A DNA stretch of 64,000 nt from Limnomonas spitsbergensis. Taxonomy: Eukaryota; Chlorophyta; Chlorophyceae; Chlamydomonadales. The stretch spans positions 806,001-870,000 of the forward strand of contig JAYJMM010000022.1 in the NCBI GenBank assembly GCA_037349105.1. The letters are read 5' to 3'. The translations under genes were made by a program, and so were the position numbers. Below are positions 10,703 to 18,800 of the stretch, piece by piece (position 1 is the stretch's first letter; each line of letters opens with the position of its first letter). The notes under the pieces are model-generated. The model was not told the DNA's origin, did not search any database, and saw nothing but the letters and a program-made list of their open reading frames with translations.

Positions 10703-12531
10703 GTTCACACTTCACTGAAGTTATTGGAGTACTGCCACTTCTTCTTGTCCACGGTTTCCGTTTCCTTCCTTTCATTCTTTCTCGCATTCCTCTCGGCTTT
10801 GCGAAGAAACAAATATGCACTTGCTTCGGACGTCAAGACTATCACCAGGAGGCTAAACCAAAGAAGAAACAAGAAGGTATATATTGGGTATTAGCTGAAT
10901 ATTGCATGTGCTTTCGTTCTTGCTTGTTTTCCCAGGAACCAGGACTGTTGATTTTTGTATGTGCTTCCTTGGATTCGACGAACCCGTTGCGTCGACTAAC
11001 GCCTGCGCCTGTCCAAGGACTTTCCTTTGCACTGTCCTCACAAGGTTCAAGTCCTGCATCCTCTTGGTTCCCTATTAGACGCCTTCTCAACTGTGGGAAC
11101 CAGGAGACTGCATGGCTCGGCTTTTTGAGACAAGATCTTGCAAGGAGAGGCCTGCAAAATGCGCGGATTGGGCGACGTTACTAGAACACGGCCGAACACC
11201 TGTTGTCCTCAATGATCCCCATCTCAGGTCATGGGATCGAAGGACCGCGCCAGAGCAGCGCTGGATGGCTGTGGCGCGCTGTCTCTATTCGACAAGGGAA
11301 GGCTCAAGAGCTTTGTTGACGGGCTGCCTGACGAAGCTGCACTGTCCTGCATTCAAGAGGGGCCCGATGACGAGATTGCCGCCAGTCCCATACGCTGGCC
11401 TTTCCCCCCCCCACATTAAAATTCAGCAGTTTTTGTTGTTGCGGCTAGGGTCGGGGGCCCCAGGGTCCCTCAACAAGGACTGCGTAGTGTTAGTGCGGCG
11501 GCCCGGCCGGTGTTTTTGGGGAGAGCCATCCCCCTGTTCCCTCGCATGTGCTCCCAAGGACCCCTACAGTCCCCCCTACCTCTAGACCTCCACTGCTGCT
11601 ACCTAGCTTGCCTCTCGCCCACACTGGCGACCCATGCGCATGTGCATGCGGGCCATGCATGGGCCCATATATCCTTCTGCCTTGCTTTGCATTTTTTTTC
11701 TGACTCGTTTATTGCTCTTGATTGCAGCGTCAGCCGCGGTGGAGCAGGCTGCGGCGTTGGAGGTGGGCACATGGAGGGGGGTGTTTTTTTAGGGGAAAGC
11801 TCTCCTTTTTGCATACATCCCCCCGGTATTTCCATACCGCCTTAACCCATGCTCGTTTTGAACGCGCGTGCTCTACATGCAGGCTAAAAATCCGAAGACC
11901 TCCCAACCTATAACCCAAACCCTTAACCCTAAACCTTTATGTGCTGAAGGGATATGTTGCGGACATGGGCCCTCTGCAGCTCACCCCCACCCCATCTGCT
12001 CCCCGGCCCCTCTAGCTCCCCGGCCCTCTTCTCTCTCTTCGTGTTTCCGCCCCCCCCCCCCATTGCCTCCATGGCCCGATGCCCCTCACCACAAAAGCCT
12101 ACATAGTCAGTACCCGCGCCCCCCCCCCTCCTAGAACAGAACCCTGGCCCCCCCCTCCCCCCCACCCTATAGATCAGCACCCTTCTTTCACCCCCCCCCC
12201 CCAATGGTTGCTTGTGCTCATCTTGCGCTCATGGCTATCGCACTTGCCCATACCGAGATTTTCAGTTGCCCTACATTGGCATGAGCAAAACCCGCCAATG
12301 GTACGTTGAATGCATGGGGGTTGCACAGGCGAAAAGGGTGGTCGGTGCATGTAGGGGGGAGGGGGCACTAGTCACCACTCTGCCGGCCCCGCCCACGGCT
12401 CTGCCTCCCCGGCCCCTAATGTGTTTCTTCCGCATTACTTGTACCGACATTTGCTATTGCCCCACTCACCCATCATAGTACACTACCTCAAAGGCAAGGC
12501 TTGCCATGAAACCGAGATGTCTCTTTCGTAG
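10703..12531. other. Intron- or UTR-like region, no gene assigned
   Basis: Holds pyrimidine-rich stretches, long C runs near 12,048-12,060, 12,119-12,128 and 12,190-12,202, and short frames at 11,112-11,419 that I do not recognise. A telomere-like CCCTTAACCCTAAACC occurs once near 11,920, too short to mean anything. The region could be introns and UTRs of an undetected gene. Confidence 0.3.
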
Positions 12532-12729
12532 GGAGTTGTCCAGCTTCCGGACAACTTGTTAAGCAATCCAAACAACCGACTTTACTTCGCGAAGCAGGAA
12601 GCCGGCAGCCCGCCCTTGCAACGCGACTACCAAGATTTGGAATTCCGGGAGCTTCCTATGAAGCTGGGGGAACACCTGCGGGTGAAGATTGACAAGCACC
12701 CGCAGGGTGTGTTATGGAGCTGCTTGTAA
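12532..12729 (+). CDS. Exon-like open frame, unassigned
   Basis: A 66-codon frame with no start follows a CGTAG that could be a 3' splice site and ends in TAA at 12,727-12,729. The translation, with segments such as QRDYQDLEFRELP and HPQGVLW, looks like part of a folded protein, but I cannot name it. The first bases form a small hairpin, GTTGTCC paired with GGACAAC. If real, this would be a terminal exon of a gene lying in 10,703-12,531. Confidence 0.25.
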   Translation, partial: GVVQLPDNLLSNPNNRLYFAKQEAGSPPLQRDYQDLEFRELPMKLGEHLRVKIDKHPQGVLWSCL

Positions 12730-12822
12730 CCTTTCCTTGGCCTGTCTAGACATATTTCCTATCCAAATCAGACCGTTGTTGCTTGTGTAGGCCCCGCATG
12801 GCTTCGTTAGATACTGTCAATG

Positions 12823-13027
12823 TGACAAGCGTGCGTGCTTTGTTCCATGACGCCGATGGCTCCTCCACTTTCTGGCATGGCCTACACAATATGTGCTATG
12901 GGTAGCTATTTGGGGCGCGATTTGGGACATCGCCCCCCAAATAGCTACCCATAGCACATATTGTGCAGGCCATGCCAGCAAGCGGAGGAGCCAGCGGCGT
13001 CATGGAACAAAGCACGCACGCTTGTCA
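12823..13027. repeat. ~200-bp near-perfect foldback
   Basis: The left arm (12,823-12,917) and right arm (12,931-13,027) are inverted copies of each other with a few mismatches and a 13-base spacer. The arms begin TGACAAGCGTGCGTGCTTTG and end next to the spacer with TAGCTATTTGGGGCG. A transcript would fold into a hairpin of about 95 bp. This suits a young foldback or MITE, or a small-RNA precursor. I see no target duplication. Confidence 0.8.
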
Positions 13028-13836
13028 ATGCGCATCAGAGGTCATTATTGACGCAAGAAGGTGGTTGTTGCGGGGTATTCAAAGCTTGGTAAAGAGGGGC
13101 AAGCTGGGGGAGACTAGCAACGGTGAAGCGATGAAGGAGGCTCGCCGTGTGGCCACCGACCTACCGCCCTAAATATCCGGGTTTGCTTCTTCTTATTTTT
13201 TTCTCTACTTGCAAGGGCTATTGTTGGACTTGAATTGTGCATAAATTTAACATTTCAATACAAGGGGAACATGCTTCGAACATTGCCTTTGCCGACTTGA
13301 GGACACCTCTTAGGAGAAACACCAGCAGGACTTGGACGGATAGGTGCAGGGAAGTTTTTTCATTTTTGTGACCCATATCATGAAATGCAGCTCAGGATCA
13401 GAGGTTATGCCAGATGGTCTCATGCAAGCTGCCGACGTCTCCGGCTTGAATAACTCTCTTCAAGGCCTCGCAAGGACGAACAGTTTGGGCGGCTGCCGGC
13501 GATGCAGGCCGGCGACCCCAAGTTGCACTTGCCTAAGCACGGCTCCGCGACCGCGACGGAGCCAAAATGTGACTGGCAACAGTACATGGTGCCGTATGCC
13601 AAGGACCCGCGCTACATGCTGACTAACTACCACGACCCCAAGAGTAGACAGATACGTACGAGAAGCCCGCAAATTTGCGAGATGGGACACATAGCACGCG
13701 GCATGGATTGCAACGTCGCTCCATGGCTGAGGGCCTGGAGGGCCCTTCGATGGCTATGTCTCATAGCTCAGTGCTGGGGAGGGGGGCCTCTTGCCCTGGG
13801 CCAGACAGCGACGAGACTCTAGATAGCTGAGCCTTT
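13028..13836. other. No gene assigned; 5' flank of the retroelement
   Basis: Contains an open frame at 13,502-13,822 on the plus strand that I do not recognise. The last four bases, CTTT at 13,833-13,836, are one half of the target duplication of the retroelement that follows. Confidence 0.35.
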
Positions 13837-13899
13837 TGTCACACTATATTACCGTATACGTGACAGAACCGTTGGAGCCGCCACTAGCGGCCACGGAGC

Positions 13900-13920
13900 C
13901 TCCGCAGCTTCTCTGCGGAG
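13900..13920 (+). promoter_or_regulatory. Conserved hairpin in A
   Basis: CTCCGCAG, five bases, CTGCGGAG. The diverged copy 2 keeps the same stem at 50,628-50,648, which points to a function in the terminal repeat, perhaps in RNA structure. Confidence 0.6.
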
Positions 13921-14037
13921 TCTCCGGGTTTGAGCTGAGACCTAGAAACCCGCTTACGCAGGGTGATTTGACAGATTCTACCGTACTCTGAATTGGGCCT
14001 GCCGGGTCCCTGTATCCCGGCAATTGCCTAATCTAGT

Positions 14038-14061
14038 TACTTCGTCCCTTTCTAAAGGACA
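14038..14061 (+). promoter_or_regulatory. Self-priming arm, likely 5' end of the transcript
   Basis: These 24 bases inside A1 are perfectly complementary to 14,475-14,498 just after A1. In Tf1-type elements the first bases of the mRNA pair with the primer-binding site and prime reverse transcription. By analogy the transcript would start near here. In A2 the arm has one T-to-C change. Confidence 0.65.
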
Positions 14062-14474
14062 GACCTCTATTGTAACAAGCCTCGGCCGTCATCAGTGTAT
14101 GAGACCATCAGCGCTCCAATAAGTCAGTACCTCTACACAAGTCAAGACTAGTTCAGCCTCAGTCGAACTAGCTGGAGGCAAGTACCCAGTAAAGAGAACC
14201 GAGGCACTGCAGAAGAAGAAGTACGCAGTCTACGCCTCGGCTACTCCGCCGCGAGTCGCGCGGTAAGTGCCCCTTAACATAGCCCTGCTGGATCGCGCCC
14301 AGACGGCCAGAAGGCCTACGCTACCATAGTCAATTGCTAGACATACAAACATCCGACTCTGCTGCTTGACTCGCTGAGCACTCGCAGCCAGTGTGTAGTC
14401 ACTGAGTCTGCCCGTAGGCGTCCGTCACTGCCGTGAGGAAAGAAGTCCGCCACGGACCTGAAGCGCACATCGCG

Positions 14475-14498
14475 TGTCCTTTAGAAAGGGACGAAGTA
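14475..14498 (+). promoter_or_regulatory. Putative primer-binding site (self-primed)
   Basis: TGTCCTTTAGAAAGGGACGA and the next four bases lie directly after A1, where a primer-binding site is expected, and pair with 14,038-14,061. I see no match here to a tRNA 3' end. Copy 2 has its own matching pair. Confidence 0.65.
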
Positions 14499-15243
14499 GA
14501 TCTAGCCTGATCAGCCTGATTTGCCAATTCCTGCTAAAGGTGCTTGTGCAGCGGAATTGGAATTTTGTTTGCATGCAAACGACCTTGGAAAGTGTTTGAT
14601 CTGCACTTTGCTGTGGTAATCTCCAGAGAGAGATTGCCAAGTTAAACCCTGAGAATCATTAAGCGTGGCAGCTTAGTGTTGTAGTCCAGGAGAGGCTTGA
14701 AGATCTGGCTGAGGATTTATACACCCAGCGGATAATTACCTGTGTGACTGCAGATTGTGATCAGGTGGATCCAATCTTTCATCATTGACAGAAGTGAACT
14801 TGTGGATAGAGTATCCAAGTTTGAAATTTTGTGGGTGTACCAAAGGATCCCCGTAGGACCGCAGAGAGGAACGGACACTACGCAAGAGGATACCCCCGCG
14901 CAGGACGCGAGACATCCAAGCGGGACGTGTGCCATCTAGAAGCAGCCCAGCCAGCAAAGGTGGGAGGGGCTAAAAAGGGCGAAGGAGGATTCCGCCAGAT
15001 TAAAAATTAGCAAGCAGAAAAAAGGGCGAAGGAGGATTCCGCCAGAGTAAAATTAGTGAGCAGAAAAGCAGAAAGGCGAGGCCTATCCTGCGTAATTGCT
15101 GTACCTGCCGTCCAGTCTTGACTTGCAGATCCTCACCAGATTGCAGTAGGAACAAGGGGCAGAAGCCTAACGTTAGCAGATTTTTGTAGGGGGTGTCGCC
15201 AGCACACCTGCATGACCGTGCGGTTCGTAAAGTGCTTGTGGAA
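14499..15243 (+). other. 5' leader of copy 1
   Basis: Non-coding leader. It starts with CCTGATCAGCCTGAT, which copy 2 shares, and includes a ~50-bp direct repeat (about 14,973-15,070) built on AAGGGCGAAGGAGGATTCCG. Confidence 0.6.
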
Positions 15244-15831
15244 ATGACAGGCGTACATCTGAATCCCGATAGGCACCAGCACCCTGACGTCCAAAGAAAG
15301 AGTGGGCGTCTGAGGGGGCTGGAGCCGGGTGTAGACCTGAGGAATGCTAGCGATGAGTTTGTTGCAGAAGCCCTGTTGATGGCGGAGAAGCTGGCAGGGC
15401 CAGCGGAACCATCTGCAGAGGACTGCAAGGTGCCTGAGCCGGGCCGCGTACCGCCCAGAGAGGCAGGGGCGCAGGCAGATGGTGCGGTGCTCGTAACGCG
15501 AAAAGGCATTGGTCGAGGGGGTCCATTGCCCGCTGGTTCAGACAGCAGTCTGAATTTCGAGCAGTGGCAGACTCAAGCGGGAACCCCAGAGCTGATCTTG
15601 GATCAAGCAACGGAAGCGTCCCAGAGCTGTGACACGCGGCAGAGCGGTGAACCTGAGGCCGCGCTGCAGCAGATTCTGCCCAGGGTGGCAAGGGTTGCGC
15701 AGCGGGCTAAAGAAGAGCCCAGCCAACCGGATCTCAGGGCCGAGGTAGCCGCAGCCCCAGGCGGGTTTGCAGGCAATGATAAAACCTGCCCAGACAAACA
15801 GCGAATGGAAGCAGAGGACATGGAAGTTTAG
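15244..15831 (+). CDS. ORF0, retroelement N-terminal protein
   Basis: The start is placed at ATG 15,244 because the matching ATG in copy 2 (49,195) begins an aligned segment: DPNRHQHPD there and NPDRHQHPD here. Both copies then share an SGR-RG-EP motif, an Ala-rich helix and VTR(K/R)GIGRGG. The function is unknown; the small basic and acidic blocks suggest an intrinsically disordered protein. It ends at TAG 15,829-15,831, but the same frame runs on for eight codons into the ATG of ORF1 at 15,856. ORF0 and ORF1 may therefore be one protein broken by a nonsense change, or joined by readthrough of the TAG. Confidence 0.6.
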   Translation: MTGVHLNPDRHQHPDVQRKSGRLRGLEPGVDLRNASDEFVAEALLMAEKLAGPAEPSAEDCKVPEPGRVPPREAGAQADGAVLVTRKGIGRGGPLPAGSDSSLNFEQWQTQAGTPELILDQATEASQSCDTRQSGEPEAALQQILPRVARVAQRAKEEPSQPDLRAEVAAAPGGFAGNDKTCPDKQRMEAEDMEV

Positions 15832-15855
15832 AGTATACTTGCAGAAGTCACGCGC

Positions 15856-18800
15856 ATGGAAGCGGAGATCCAGACGGCGGGAACCAGGCAGGTCCCGCAG
15901 AGCAGCAGAAAACCACAGGAAAAGTCAGCTGTACCGGTGGGAAAGCCGTGGGCTGACCTAATATCTGAGGAGGAGCTGCCTGAGCCGATGCAAGAAGAGA
16001 AGGAGCGGCAGCCAGTGACAGAACTGCGCCCAAGACAGCCAATGCGACCACGCAAGGTGCTGGTTAAAAGAGGGGTGGGATCCACAGTCTACGGGACGCC
16101 GCTGTCCAAGTTTGCGCCCAGTGTGGGCAGACCTGTGCAGACACCCAAGGAGGGATCTAGCAACCAGAGGCAGGCAGGCAGCTGGGAACAGCCAAGGCAG
16201 CAAAGTCAGGAGCCACCCAGGGGAGCCGATGAATGCAACAGGGGAGCACAGCAGGAGCGGCAAGGCCAAGAGCCGCCCAGGGGGCAGGCAGACAGCTGGG
16301 AACAGCCAAGGCAGCAAAGCCAGGAGCCACCCAGGGGAACCAATGAATGCGGCAGGGGAGCACAGCAGGATCGGCAAAGCCAGGAACCGCCCAGGGGGCA
16401 GGCAGGACCAGGCAGAGCACATCCTTGGAGACCCGGGTCGAGCGACAGACCAAGCAGAAGTGAGACCGGGAGGCAGCCGCGCGACGGGAGTAGAAGCTCC
16501 GCAGGAAGAGCAGGCAGACAGCCGTCAAGGGATGATCAGGAGGACAATGACAACAGATTCGACAGATACCGTCCAGGACGCAGCCCGTCAGGAGGCAGCG
16601 GAGGTGGATATGGATCGCGCTCAGAATCACCGAATTCAGATCCAAGGGGAGCGGACAGGCGCAGGCCAAGAACCAGGCAGGAGTCCAGCGACCAAGAAAT
16701 GAAGAGAATCGACAGGGAGCAGGCGAGAGTGACCCTGCAGATGCAGCAACAGATGGTCCTGCAGCTGACAGGGGTGGCCAAGGTCACCAAGATCCCAGCC
16801 ATCCAAGGCAACGTGCCAGTCCTGGATATGTCGCACCCAGGTGCAGTTGCAGCCAGGAAATATTGCCAGGCGTGTGGATACTGGGGATCGCACAACAGGC
16901 TGGCAATGTCAGATGACCAGCCAGCGCTGGCTGTGGTGGCCGGTGAAATAGCTGGATCATGCCAGTCGCCGTCAGCTATGACGTTGCTGATCAAGTCGCT
17001 GGTCAAGCTGTGGGACAGCAAGCCGGCCAGCATGGGGCCACTAATGGCAGCCATCAGGGCAGCGCCCCATGCAGGAAACAGAATTGCCAGAGAGGTGGAA
17101 CGGATCGGGCAGCAATGGATCGCCCCAGCAGAGGGGCAGGGTTGCGAGGCCTCGCTGCTCACTTTGTGGATCAGGGTGGTCCAGGCGGAAGTGGGAAAAC
17201 CAACTTCTGAGGAGAGGACAGCCATCACCAACCTCAGGCTAGGAGTAAAGACTACTCTAGACCCGGACGTCAAGCCAGAGAAGACGGTGGAAGCATTTGC
17301 TCACAGAGTGCTGACAACGGCAGAGTTGCTGCAGATCTCAAGGGATGCAGTAGATCACTTCGGCAGAAGCCACTCTGTCTCGCGCATGTTCCACGACGGA
17401 CTCCCGGCTGTTGCTAGAGCCAAGCTGAGCAAGTTCGTTATGACGGTGCCAGGGTACCTCAGCATGAATGATGAAGACCAGATCGCAGTACTCACACAGC
17501 AGGTGGTGCTGTGGGAGAGGTTTGCCCTGGAAATGGGTGACCTGGGAGGAACCGGCTTCAGGCAAATGACCAACAGCGGGCCTAGCCAGGGAGATGCACA
17601 GCCCAACAGGGGCAGAAAAGAGAGAACGGGACAGTGGGAGATGCGAACACGCCTTGAAGGAGTAGTGCACCCCGCAGGCTCAGCAGCAGTACCACAGTTG
17701 CGGGTGGATGGTAAACCCAGAGGAGTTACCTGGGCGGACCAAACAGGGACAGCAAATTACAGCGCAGAGGGCGCCCTGGGAGCAGCCAAGGCATGCTACC
17801 AGTGTGGTAGCACGGCGCACTTGGCCAGGGACTGCAGGACGCCCAGGGCCAGGGATGAGCGCATGCCTATGCCCCTGGTTACAGACATCACACCTGGACC
17901 GGCCAGACAGCCGCAACAGCAGTATCCGCCGCAACAGCAGTATCCGCCGCAACAGCAGTATCCGCAGCAACAGCAGTACCCTCTACCGCCAAGGCCGCAG
18001 CAGGGACAGGCTGCAGGCAGGCCGTATGAACGGAATCAGAACAATAGGCAGTATCCAAGGCCTGGGCCTAGCCAGGGGGGTCAGGCGCAGCAGGCGGCCC
18101 ACGTGTCGCATCTCAGCAATGCAACGGTGCAGGCTGAGCCAGAAGGCTGGCACCAGACCATGGCAGAGATGCTCAGCGAGTCCGTGGCACTCATGACGCA
18201 GGTTGGGCTGGTACCCAAGCCTGCGGGTTTCAAACAGGCGGTTCATAACGCCCGTCCTAAGTCGTTTATGCCAGAACCTTTTCAGGAGGAGGAACCAGTG
18301 CCAGGATTCCTGGAACCTTCCTCCAGGAAGGGGGCAAAGAGGCTGGTATTGAGTAAACTAGCTGATGATATGTCCGACATCCGCCTACAGGTGTTCAAGC
18401 TGAACGAGAGACTCTCAGCACTGTCTTTCACCACGATGCCAATGGGAGCAGACAACTACAACTACACGGGTGAGACCAGTAACACCAGGCCAGAGAGTAG
18501 AACGATGACAGCTGCACCCCAGCTGCAGTATTTCAAAAATGACAGAAGCAACTTGGAGCAGTGCGTGGGACTTATGGTCAAAGGGAAGGTCCTGGTGGCG
18601 CAGAAAGCCCTCATGGACTCAGCATGCACGTGCCATGTCATCACTGTCAATATTGCAGAGCAATTAGTTGCCATGGGGGCGGAGCTGGTGCGTACGGATG
18701 AGAAGATACGTACCACAGACAATGCAGGGGCAGATCTGTATGGAGTGCTGTTCATTTATGTGGTGTATGGATATGGCGGGCCCAATGCCATTATGGAGCC

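Larger units (their letters stand above)
13837..14474 (+). repeat. Terminal repeat A1 (5' end of copy 1)
   Basis: 638 bp, beginning TGTCAC and ending just before the priming-site arm at 14,475. It matches A2 (31,122-31,762) almost perfectly. Unlike a normal 5' LTR it lacks the 245-bp B segment that follows A2 at the 3' end. The first ~200 bases would be U3 if transcription starts at the stem arm at 14,038. Confidence 0.9.

Noticed and set aside
11030..11070. tRNA gene suggested by GGTTCAAGTCCTGC
   Set aside because: No matching acceptor, D or anticodon stems upstream.
11915..11940. Telomere-like CCCTTAACCCTAAACC
   Set aside because: Barely two imperfect units, which chance explains.
16536..17273. 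245-aa minus-strand frame within ORF1
   Set aside because: Antisense shadow of the capsid-like region; no family resemblance.
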